This document shows, one piece after another, positions 36,903-45,547 of a stretch of DNA of 64,000 nucleotides. The position numbers and the translations under genes were made by a program. The stretch lies in the NCBI RefSeq assembly GCF_017794965.1, contig NZ_CP051240.1, forward strand, positions 3,596,001 through 3,660,000. Direction: 5' to 3'. Position 1 is the first letter of the stretch, and every line of letters begins with the position of its first letter. Under the pieces are notes generated by a model. It ran no database searches. It worked only from the letters and a program-made list of their open reading frames with translations, and had not been told where the DNA came from. Source of the DNA: Alcanivorax sp. (GTDB taxonomy: Bacteria; Pseudomonadota; Gammaproteobacteria; Pseudomonadales; Alcanivoracaceae).

Positions 36903-36960
36903 CTGTGGGAGCTTGCCTGCAGGCGATTTACCTCCATCGCCTGCAGGCAGCCTCCCACAG
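36903..36960. repeat. REP pair between ureB and ureC
   Basis: Two head-to-head REP units, CTGTGGGAGCTTGCCTGCAG and, inverted, CTGCAGGCAGCCTCCCACAG, lie inside the urease operon. As strong RNA hairpins they could shield the upstream message from decay. Confidence 0.8.
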
Positions 36961-37035
36961 TCGAACCAGCAGAGACGGGAAATAATGTCTGAATGGGGTG
37001 GTTAAACCATCCCATCAAAAAACAGGAGAACCACA

Positions 37036-38739
<1,704 letters not shown>

Positions 38740-38770
38740 CGGGGCGCTTTAGACAGACATTGAGAACACC

Positions 38771-39325
38771 ATGATCGAACTGACGGAAAAATTGAACGAG
38801 ACCGCCCTGGAAAGCATCGACAACAGCACGCTGAAAATCCTCAGCCTGCCCATCGATGCGCGCATCAAGAGCCGCCAGAAAGCCCTGCTGGAAACCGGCG
38901 AGCCGGTGGGCCTGTTTCTGGAACGCGGCACCCTGCTGCGTGGCGGCGATGTGCTCAGCAACGCCGATGGCGTGCTGGTCCAAGTCATCGCCGCCGATGA
39001 AACCGTCTCCACCATCCAGTGCGACGATGCCCTGATGCTCGCCAAGGTGGCCTACCACCTGGGCAACCGGCACGTGCCCTTGCAGATCGAAACCGGCTTC
39101 GTGCGTTACCAGCACGACCACGTGCTCGACGACATGGTGCGCCAGCTCCCGGGTGCCGACAGCAGCGTCACCGTCAACGTAGAGCAGGCCCCGTTCGAAC
39201 CGGAAGCCGGTGCCTACCAGCAGGGCGGTGGCCACCATGGTCATTCGCACGGGCACGGACATGGCCATAGCCATTCACACGATCACGACCACAGCCACGA
39301 TCACTCAAACGAACACAGCCATTGA
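38771..39325 (+). CDS. ureE: Urease nickel metallochaperone UreE
   Basis: UreE delivers nickel to the UreDFG-urease complex. It has 184 residues: a peptide-binding N-domain, a metal-binding C-domain with GNRHVPLQIE, and a tail of about 30 residues in which His alternates with Gly, Ser and Asp. The His-rich tail suggests extra nickel storage, as in Klebsiella UreE. Confidence 0.96.
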   Translation: MIELTEKLNETALESIDNSTLKILSLPIDARIKSRQKALLETGEPVGLFLERGTLLRGGDVLSNADGVLVQVIAADETVSTIQCDDALMLAKVAYHLGNRHVPLQIETGFVRYQHDHVLDDMVRQLPGADSSVTVNVEQAPFEPEAGAYQQGGGHHGHSHGHGHGHSHSHDHDHSHDHSNEHSH

Positions 39326-39368
39326 GCTAACGCGATGCCCCGGGGCGTCGTCACGAAAGGAGCACACC

Positions 39369-39953
39369 ATGAAACACCTGACTCGCAAGGCCACCACCGC
39401 GGCCCTCACCCTGGCCACCGCCGCCCTGCCAGCCGCCGCCATCGCCCACACCGGCGAAGGCACCCATGTGCACGGCGGCCTGATGGCGGGCTTCACCCAT
39501 CCCGTCACCGGCATGGATCACCTTGTCGCCCTGGTGTTGTTCGGCGCCTTGCTGGCCGGCACCACCCTCAAGGAAAAACAACTGGGCTTTGCCGCTGCCG
39601 GCATTAGCCTCGCGGCAGGCTTCGCCGGTGGCGTGGCCCTCGGTGGTCATGTGGCAATGGAGGCCGTGATCACCGGTTCGGCCCTGCTGTTCGCCGCCGC
39701 CCTGGCATTCCCGGCCAGCGTGCGCGGCAAGGCCGCCTGCGCGATAGCCTTGCTGCTGGGCGCCCACGGCTGGGCCCACGGCGTGGAAATGACCGGCAGC
39801 CTGGCTGGCTTTGGCGCCGGCTTCCTGGCCAGCTCCGTACTGCTGATGCTGGCGGGCCTGCCGCTGGGCCAACAGATCCAGAAAATCGCCCCGGCCCTGC
39901 GGGCCGTACTGGCTGCCGGTGCCGCCCTTGGCCTGATGCTGCTGGCGGGCTAA
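39369..39953 (+). CDS. ureJ: HupE/UreJ family nickel permease-like protein
   Basis: This is a small inner-membrane protein that probably imports nickel for urease. From ATG at 39369 (AAAGGAG upstream) it has 194 residues. A signal peptide ends near ALPAAAIA. The mature N-terminus HTGEGTHVHGG and the following HPVTGMDHLVALVLFGALLA form the HupE metal motif. About six hydrophobic segments follow. An upstream in-frame extension overlapping ureE is probably not translated. The gene lies between ureE and ureF, which supports a role in nickel supply. Confidence 0.9.
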   Translation: MKHLTRKATTAALTLATAALPAAAIAHTGEGTHVHGGLMAGFTHPVTGMDHLVALVLFGALLAGTTLKEKQLGFAAAGISLAAGFAGGVALGGHVAMEAVITGSALLFAAALAFPASVRGKAACAIALLLGAHGWAHGVEMTGSLAGFGAGFLASSVLLMLAGLPLGQQIQKIAPALRAVLAAGAALGLMLLAG

Positions 39954-39970
39954 ACGATGAGCCGCGCATC

Positions 39971-40660
39971 ATGAGCAACAGCGACTTCTTCCGTCTACAG
40001 CAACTGATCAGCCCGTCGCTGCCCATCGGTGCCTTCACCTATTCGCAAGGCATGGAATGGGCGGTGGAGTGTGGCTGGATCAAGGATGCGGACGACGTCT
40101 ACGTGTGGCTCGATGGCCTGCTGGAAAGCAGCGTCGGCGCGCTGGAGTTACCGGTATTGGCGCGGCTCTACCACGCCAGCCAACAGCAGGATGTAGAGGC
40201 CTTCAGCCACTGGGCCGACACCCTGCTGGCCTGGCGGGAAACCAGTGAGCTGCGCGCGGAAGAATGCCAGCGCGGCCAGGCCCTCACCATGGTGCTGGAC
40301 AAACTGCCGGACGCGGCAGGCTGGCCGGAGCTGCAACAGCCGGAGTGGCGCGACGCCCTGGCCCAGACCCAACTGGCCGGCTTCGCCCTGGCCTGCGCCC
40401 ACTGGCATGTGGATCTGGAACAGGCATTGAACGGCTACCTGTGGAGCTGGCTGGAAAACATGGTCATCGTCGCGGTGAAACTCATCCCCCTGGGCCAAAG
40501 CGATGGCCAGCGGGTGCTCTACCGCTTCAGCGACCAACTGGCGGCCATCACCAGGCAAGCCATGGCCCTGGACGACGATGACATCGGCTCCTCGTCCCCC
40601 GCCATGGCCATCGCCAGCAGCCTCCACGAAACCCAATACTGCCGCTTATTCCGGTCGTGA
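39971..40660 (+). CDS. ureF: Urease accessory protein UreF
   Basis: UreF bridges UreD and the GTPase UreG during nickel insertion. It has 229 residues and is mostly helical. Family blocks are LLQLISPSLPIGAFTYSQGM-like sequence at the N-terminus (QLISPSLPIGAFTYSQGMEW) and VVAVKLIPLGQSDGQRVLYR. It begins 17 bp after the hupE-like gene. Confidence 0.95.
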   Translation: MSNSDFFRLQQLISPSLPIGAFTYSQGMEWAVECGWIKDADDVYVWLDGLLESSVGALELPVLARLYHASQQQDVEAFSHWADTLLAWRETSELRAEECQRGQALTMVLDKLPDAAGWPELQQPEWRDALAQTQLAGFALACAHWHVDLEQALNGYLWSWLENMVIVAVKLIPLGQSDGQRVLYRFSDQLAAITRQAMALDDDDIGSSSPAMAIASSLHETQYCRLFRS

Positions 40661-40678
40661 AAAGATACCCACACCCAA

Positions 40679-40736
40679 TGTAGGAGCGGCGCTTGAGCCG
40701 CGAATGATTCATGTAGGAGCCTGCCTGCAGGCGATT
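40679..40736. repeat. Tandem REP units between ureF and ureG
   Basis: The sequences TGTAGGAGCGGCGCTTGAGC and TGTAGGAGCCTGCCTGCAGG are two REPs of different subtype in the same direction, within the operon. Confidence 0.8.
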
Positions 40737-40755
40737 AAGAACAACGGAGACAACC

Positions 40756-41403
40756 ATGACAACCGAACACAAATCCCCCCTGCGCGTCGGCATCGGCGGC
40801 CCGGTCGGCTCCGGCAAAACCGCCCTGCTGGAAAAACTTTGCAAAGCCATGCGCGACGACTACCACATCGCCGTGGTCACCAACGACATCTACACCAAGG
40901 AAGACCAGCGCATCCTCACCGAAGCCGAAGCCCTGGAGCCGGAACGCATCGTCGGCGTGGAAACCGGCGGCTGCCCCCACACCGCCATCCGCGAAGACGC
41001 CTCCATGAACCTGGCGGCAGTAGAAAACCTGGCCCGCAAATTCGGCAACCTGGACGTGGTGTTCGTGGAAAGCGGCGGCGACAACCTCAGCGCCACCTTC
41101 TCACCGGAACTGGCGGACCTGACCATCTACGTGATCGACGTGGCCTCCGGCGAGAAGATCCCCCGCAAGGGCGGGCCCGGTATCACCAAGTCGGATCTGC
41201 TGGTGATCAACAAGATCGATCTGGCGGAACTGGTGGGGGCGGATCTGGGGATTATGGAATCAGATACCAACCGGATGCGCGGGGAGAAGCCCTGGGCGTT
41301 TTCCAATCTGAGGAATGATGTGGAGGGGTTGGAGAAGATTATTGGGTTTATTGTGGAGGAGGGGATGTTGCGGTCGCACTCTGAGAAGGCGGCTGTTAGT
41401 TAA
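40756..41403 (+). CDS. ureG: Urease accessory GTPase UreG
   Basis: This SIMIBI GTPase powers nickel transfer into urease. It has 215 residues. The P-loop GGPVGSGKT spans residues 14-22, and the nickel-binding CPH is in VETGGCPHTAIREDAS. The NKxD-type motif is in LLVINKIDLAEL. The last 60 or so codons use GGG, ATT and GAG where the first two thirds use GGC, ATC and GAA, an odd switch of codon use. The stop codon lies in a heptad array. Confidence 0.97.
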   Translation: MTTEHKSPLRVGIGGPVGSGKTALLEKLCKAMRDDYHIAVVTNDIYTKEDQRILTEAEALEPERIVGVETGGCPHTAIREDASMNLAAVENLARKFGNLDVVFVESGGDNLSATFSPELADLTIYVIDVASGEKIPRKGGPGITKSDLLVINKIDLAELVGADLGIMESDTNRMRGEKPWAFSNLRNDVEGLEKIIGFIVEEGMLRSHSEKAAVS

Positions 41404-41428
41404 TAGTTAACAATTAATAGTGGATTGT
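41394..41428. repeat. Heptad array over the ureG stop codon
   Basis: The units GTTAGTT, AATAGTT, AACAATT, AATAGTG lie directly before the ureG terminator. They mirror the arrangement after glmS. Confidence 0.55.
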
Positions 41429-41434
41429 TGAGAG

Positions 41435-41459
41435 AGCCTGGCGTTGCCGGGCTTTTTTG
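41435..41459 (+). terminator. Terminator of the urease operon
   Basis: The hairpin AGCCTGGC-GTT-GCCGGGCT, with one G-T pair, is followed by a T tract. It separates the operon from the AT-rich island. Confidence 0.85.
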
Positions 41460-41629
41460 TGGGTGGGAGATAGCTGAACCGAATAGTGATGGCGTAATGA
41501 CATCAGTGGTGTCGGTAGACAGGGGAGCTTGTAAGAGATTGCTTACAGAGAAATCTAACTCTTTGATATAAAGTGACTTTGTGTTCGCGAGTTTTTGGAG
41601 CTAAAAAGTAGTTGCTGTAAATAACCCTG

Positions 41630-41651
41630 TTGTTCTAATCAGTTAGAACAA
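41630..41651. promoter_or_regulatory. Perfect 22-bp palindrome upstream of the retron operon
   Basis: TTGTTCTAA-TCAG-TTAGAACAA is a perfect inverted repeat with 9-bp arms, about 90 bp before the first retron gene. It may be an operator for a dimeric regulator, possibly the winged-helix part of one of the retron proteins. The rest of 41460-41742 holds no gene that I can support. Confidence 0.5.
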
Positions 41652-41742
41652 TCTCACTTGTGGGATCAACCTCTATATCCATGCTTTGCAACTTCAACTA
41701 GTGAATGAGTAAGACTGATTAAATATAGAATTGGAGAATGCT

Positions 41743-42573
41743 TTGAGAAAGCCTCGTTTATTCATAGCGTCATCCGTTGAAACTTTGCCGGTAGCTGAGG
41801 CTGTCAATGTTAACCTAGATCATGACCTTGAGGTAACTATATGGAAAAACGGGACATTCAAGCTATCCTCATCTGCAATTGATGATCTCGTTGAAAAATC
41901 ATCAGCTATTGATTTCGCTCTCTTTGTTTTTGCTCCAGACGATATTTCCCAAATAAGAAGCAGGGTAGAGCATGTTGTGCGCGATAATATAATCTTTGAA
42001 ATGGGTTTATTTGTTGGGGCGATAGGTAAATCTCGCTCGTTTATTTTGAAGCCGCGTAATGTTGAAATGCATTTGCCAACGGATCTGCTCGGTGTCACGC
42101 CAGCGGACTATGATGCAAGCCGATCAGATAATGATCTTGTTTCCGCAACGAATCGTGCTTGTGCTCTAATTAAATCTGAGATTGATCGTATTGGTCTGAT
42201 TGATCATGCCAGTGTATCGGTAACACAGAGAATAGTTGCTAATCCAGCAAACTACTCACTCAATGATCAGGATTACAGATTCCTTGCAGCATGTTTGCAA
42301 AGTCATACATGTGATCCAAAAGGCATGTCTTTCTACAGAATTTCAAACAGCTTCGCGGGTATAAATGAGGAGGTTATTCAATTGTCTCTTGTGAAGCTTG
42401 AAAGGATGGGTCTAGTAGATAAAGTAATCGAGACAGGGGAGCAAGACGGGTACGATTACTTTTCATATTCCATTACAAATCTTGGGGTAGATACTCTTTT
42501 AAAAAATGAAGATTTAATCCGAAGAGAGCGCCAAGACAAAAATGATGATTTTGACAATGATATTCCCTTCTAA
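41743..42573 (+). CDS. TIR-like nucleotide-binding domain plus winged helix, retron-associated
   Basis: Residues 1-140 match the TIR-like family PF10137, seen in CBASS and other defence effectors: KPRLFIASSVETLPVAEAV, then VTIWKNGTFKLS, ALFVFAPDD, and RDNIIFEMGLFVGAIG with the probable NADase glutamate at residue 86, then LPTDLLGVTPADYD. Residues about 175-265 look like a winged helix (ISNSFAGINEEVIQLSLVKL, then GLVDKVIE). The start is TTG at 41743, with GGAG 6 bases upstream; TTG at 41731 is the alternative. Codons are AT-rich, unlike the urease genes. It is 29 bp ahead of the phosphoribosyltransferase gene, so probably the same operon. The likely role is an effector or modifier that depletes NAD+ when the retron is triggered; this is inference. 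Confidence 0.8.
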   Translation: MRKPRLFIASSVETLPVAEAVNVNLDHDLEVTIWKNGTFKLSSSAIDDLVEKSSAIDFALFVFAPDDISQIRSRVEHVVRDNIIFEMGLFVGAIGKSRSFILKPRNVEMHLPTDLLGVTPADYDASRSDNDLVSATNRACALIKSEIDRIGLIDHASVSVTQRIVANPANYSLNDQDYRFLAACLQSHTCDPKGMSFYRISNSFAGINEEVIQLSLVKLERMGLVDKVIETGEQDGYDYFSYSITNLGVDTLLKNEDLIRRERQDKNDDFDNDIPF

Positions 42574-42602
42574 ATTAGTGATTGTTTATACTTGGGCTTG
42601 TT

Positions 42603-43892
42603 ATGATAAAAAAAAATGAGGCTAGAAAGCTAATTCACACTGCTCAAGGAAGAAAATGGCTAAATCAATTTAAGCCTTTAGATCAAGAAATCGCCTCCGC
42701 ACTTGCTAATAATCTTACACTGGTTTCGCATAACGAGTTTGAGAGAAATCTAGTTTCAAAAATGGCTCAAGTCGTGCCCAGTATTCCTGGCCCGGTTGCA
42801 TTTTTTTCCATCCGAGAAATGGTTGCCAGAAAAGCAGTTTTAAAAGGAGGGGAAATAAAAGAAGCGGTGTATGTCTCAACACCATTCTATGAGCAAGTAG
42901 AACTTGCGAATGATGGGGAATCTGTTGTTCCTTTGGCGAGCACAGCAGATGTTGGTAGTGAAGGGAGGGTAGCTTCCATTATTCGCCAATTTTGCAAGAA
43001 GAAAAAGAATTATTATCTAAATCACCCAAGCCTTGATAAATTGAGAGAAACTAAGTGTAGATCAATAGTTTTTGTGGATGATTTTATTGGTTCAGGGAAT
43101 AGAGCTCTTGATTTCGTTGATTCATTCTGGATGGAAAAAACAATTGTTTCATGGAAATCTTACAAGCTTATTGATTTTCATGTGATTGCTTATTCAGGTG
43201 TCGAAGAAGGGATAAGAGTTCTCGAATCGCATAAATCTAATCCTTCAGTACATGTATATAGAGATGCGCCAACGTTTAATTCATTGCCCTGGAGTATGGA
43301 AAGGAAGCAAGAGCTGATTGAGCTCTGTGAAAAGTACGGTAGAGTTTCTAATAAAAAAAAGAAACACATGTGGTTAGGATACAAGAAGACTATGTGCTCT
43401 CTAGTTTTTGAGCATGGTTGTCCAAACAATGTTCCTGCTATTCTAATAGAAGATAGTGATAAATGGACCGGGTTGTTCCCGGATAGAACAATATCGGACA
43501 CTACACTGTCTGTTTTTCCCAGTGAGATTCCTCTGGAGGCAAAAGTAGAGAGCTTTGACGATATAGGCTATCAGCAACTTGGGGAGGCTACTCGTTTGAT
43601 TGGTTGTGGCAAAGAGGGGAAAATCATGCTTTTAATTTTGGCCCTTATCTCAAAGGGGAAAAAGAAGAAAACAACCCTTTGCTATGCAACAGGGTTAAGT
43701 AATGATGATTGTGATAAATATTTGGCAAGGTGCATAGAATGGGGCTTTGTAAGCCCACAGAAGAGAATTACACCAGCAGGGTTAGCTGAACTGAAGGCTG
43801 CGAAGAAAGTCTCAAAAGTAAAGGCCAGGCGCCTTCACAAAGGGTCGGATTATTACTATCCTCAGCAGTTGAGAAGATCACATGGTGACTAG
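42603..43892 (+). CDS. Phosphoribosyltransferase-like protein with winged helix, retron effector candidate
   Basis: From ATG at 42603 the product has 429 residues; an upstream TTG at 42582 is possible. The PRPP-loop signature is CRSIVFVDDFIGSGNRALDF with Asp159-Asp160 and Gly163-Ser-Gly165, as in phosphoribosyltransferases of conflict systems (PRTase-CE type). Residues about 335-400 resemble a winged helix: IMLLILALIS, then GLSNDDCDKYLARCIEWGFV. PRTase/HTH proteins are the effectors of type III retrons such as Ec73. The last 24 nt of the gene form the a1 strand of the retron RNA, so coding and RNA sequence overlap. AT-rich codon use matches the flanking genes. Confidence 0.8.
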   Translation: MIKKNEARKLIHTAQGRKWLNQFKPLDQEIASALANNLTLVSHNEFERNLVSKMAQVVPSIPGPVAFFSIREMVARKAVLKGGEIKEAVYVSTPFYEQVELANDGESVVPLASTADVGSEGRVASIIRQFCKKKKNYYLNHPSLDKLRETKCRSIVFVDDFIGSGNRALDFVDSFWMEKTIVSWKSYKLIDFHVIAYSGVEEGIRVLESHKSNPSVHVYRDAPTFNSLPWSMERKQELIELCEKYGRVSNKKKKHMWLGYKKTMCSLVFEHGCPNNVPAILIEDSDKWTGLFPDRTISDTTLSVFPSEIPLEAKVESFDDIGYQQLGEATRLIGCGKEGKIMLLILALISKGKKKKTTLCYATGLSNDDCDKYLARCIEWGFVSPQKRITPAGLAELKAAKKVSKVKARRLHKGSDYYYPQQLRRSHGD

Positions 43893-44083
43893 TGAATGCA
43901 AGCAACGATCCTGTTGCTATAACTACTTCTGTGGTTGTTGGGGTAAGGATTGCCTGATCCCTGTGGTAAAGCCTGCGCTGAGCGAGAGCCAAAGCACTCT
44001 GGCATTTCCCTTCGCAGGCTCAGGATGCCAGAGCGCTTTAGCGCTCTAGGTTTATCAGAGTAGTTGCTATGTGGTCTTCTCAA
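43869..44083 (+). ncRNA. Retron msr-msd noncoding RNA
   Basis: The 23 nt at 43869-43891 pair completely with 44061-44083, counting G-U pairs; these would be the a1 and a2 strands. After a1 come two clear 6-bp hairpins (43901-43918, AGCAAC/GTTGCT; 43921-43936, AACTAC/GTGGTT) and a weaker one (43947-43960), as in an msr. The msd part holds a 15-bp stem with one mismatch, AAAGCACTCTGGCAT (43991-44005) against 44025-44039, around a 19-nt loop. An 18-nt palindrome AGAGCGCTTTAGCGCTCT follows. The branching G could be at 43892 or 43894. Position directly before the reverse transcriptase fits all known retrons. Exact RNA ends are not known. Confidence 0.82.
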
Positions 44084-45202
44084 TCATATAAGAAGAAGGG
44101 ACTTAAATATGGTCGACCAATTTCTGTACTAAAAAATGGAATTGAGCAAACAGAAGCCGTTCTAGACCACAACGATCAGTTGCCTTCAATCTTGACCCTT
44201 AAACACCTTTCTGAAAGAACAGGTGTTAGTCTGGAAAATTTAAGATCCTTCGTTTCCAGAGAAAATGAAAATTCATATACAAAGTTCTCAATCGCAAAAC
44301 GGTCTGGTGGTCGAAGATTTATTAGAGTTCCTTCCCCTCCGCTAAATCATGTTCAAAAATGGATACATAGCTATATCCTTAGTTTGGTGAAACCAAATAG
44401 AGCTAGCTTTGCATTTGTAAAAGGAAAATCGATAAGGGATTGTGCTGAAATGCATTGCGGGGCTACATGGCTTATAAAGTTTGATATTGTAAATTTTTTT
44501 GAGTCTATATCCGAAATTCAAGTTTTCAATGTATTCAATTCTTTAGGTTACCAACCACTGGTTTCATTTGAGCTAGCCAGATTGTGTACGGTCGCCACTC
44601 CCAATCGAAGCCCAAGGGCTCATTACAAAAATTGGCATGTAATTAAATGCTATAAGGCCATAAAGCAATACGAGCAATCATTATTAGGTTATTTGCCCCA
44701 GGGCGCACCTACGAGCCCTGCTTTATCAAATTTAGTAATGTCTAGATGTGATGAAATATTGGGGGGTATAGCCAAAGAGTTTGATTTGCAGTACACGCGT
44801 TATAGTGATGATATTACATTTTCCACTTGTGCAACTGACTTTTCTAGAGGGCAAGCAAAGGAAGTTATCCGGAGAGTTAACAAGGTTCTTTCTAGGCAAG
44901 GATATTTGCCAAATTATAAAAAAGTAAAAATTGTTCCTATTGGAGCAAAAAAAATTGTGCTTGGGCTGAATGTTGATGGGGATTTTCCTCGGCTTCAGAA
45001 AGAGTTCAAAGATCGTTTAAGGCAGCATATTTATTACTTGCAGAAAGTGGGGCCAGTGGAGCATGTATTGGCTAGGGGGTTTGATTCAATTTGGGGTTTT
45101 AAATCACATCTTAGAGGGCTTATCGATTATGCAAAAATGATTGAGCCACGGTATGCAGAAAAGATGATGGAAGAATTTAATAAAGTTGATTGGCCTTTTT
45201 AG
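44069..45202 (+). CDS. Retron reverse transcriptase
   Basis: The 377-residue RT reads the adjacent RNA to make msDNA. The catalytic motif is YTRYSDDITFS (YSDD at 245-248). RT motif 4 is LPQGAPTSPALSNLVMSR (Gln211), and the first Asp is in IKFDIVNFFESIS. Retron-specific regions are recognisable but altered: the X-region NAxxH reads CAEMH (125-129) and the Y-region VTG reads VLG (297-299). FAFVKGKSIRDCAEMH and GLIDYAKMIEPRYAEKM also fit retrons. The ATG at 44069 lies inside the a2 strand and has no Shine-Dalgarno, so RNA folding could restrict its translation. AT-rich. Confidence 0.92.
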   Translation: MWSSQSYKKKGLKYGRPISVLKNGIEQTEAVLDHNDQLPSILTLKHLSERTGVSLENLRSFVSRENENSYTKFSIAKRSGGRRFIRVPSPPLNHVQKWIHSYILSLVKPNRASFAFVKGKSIRDCAEMHCGATWLIKFDIVNFFESISEIQVFNVFNSLGYQPLVSFELARLCTVATPNRSPRAHYKNWHVIKCYKAIKQYEQSLLGYLPQGAPTSPALSNLVMSRCDEILGGIAKEFDLQYTRYSDDITFSTCATDFSRGQAKEVIRRVNKVLSRQGYLPNYKKVKIVPIGAKKIVLGLNVDGDFPRLQKEFKDRLRQHIYYLQKVGPVEHVLARGFDSIWGFKSHLRGLIDYAKMIEPRYAEKMMEEFNKVDWPF

Positions 45203-45273
45203 GAGTAAAGTAATCGGGGGTACAACCACAATAATCGGGGACACCCGAGTAATCGAGTGATGCGTAATCGGCG
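45203..45273. repeat. Short GGGGACAC-type repeats after the retron
   Basis: Several partial copies of TAATCGGGGACAC stand in a row (45213, 45232, then 45250-45273). These are the terminal sequences of the HUH-transposase element family found next to them. Confidence 0.6.
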
Positions 45274-45424
45274 TAATCGGGGACACGCATGAATTGGGGT
45301 ATGTCTTACGGTGTTTGTGGTTGTTCTCTGATGTAGGTTGGTTTGCGTAGTCAGTAGTGTTGGGTGATGGATAAGCAAGGAGGCTTGTCATGACCCGCGC
45401 ACTAATCGGGGACACGCATGAATT
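45274..45424 (+). mobile_element. MITE-like deletion copy of a HUH-transposase element (copy 1)
   Basis: It begins TAATCGGGGACACGCATGAA, contains the same ~110-bp leader as the copy at 46410, keeps the ribosome binding site AAGGAGG and the first codons ATGACCCG, and then jumps to the terminal repeat TAATCGGGGACACGCATGAA at 45403-45422. Nearly all the transposase is missing. Confidence 0.75.
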
Positions 45425-45539
45425 TGCTTTCTGGCCAGGTTTTGCATTGGAGGTTTGGCGCAAAATTCAAGACATTGATCCGAATGTGTCCCACGTCAGA
45501 AATCTGGCCGAATGTACTATTTGGCCTAATGTTCTATAG
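45390..45539 (+). CDS. Possible 49-residue chimeric ORF
   Basis: The ATG and first codons of the deleted transposase (MTRA) run in frame through the terminal repeat (LIGDTHE) into unrelated sequence ending NLAECTIWPNVL. It keeps a perfect AAGGAGG ribosome binding site and stops 8 bp before the J-domain gene. Translation would place ribosomes right at that gene. Whether a stable peptide results is unknown; I recognise no family. Confidence 0.3.
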   Translation: MTRALIGDTHEFAFWPGFALEVWRKIQDIDPNVSHVRNLAECTIWPNVL

Positions 45540-45547
45540 GTTGTCGA

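Noticed and set aside
45203..45440. CRISPR array
   Set aside because: The GGGGACAC repeats have irregular spacing and lengths and are explained as ends of HUH-transposase elements. No cas genes are present.
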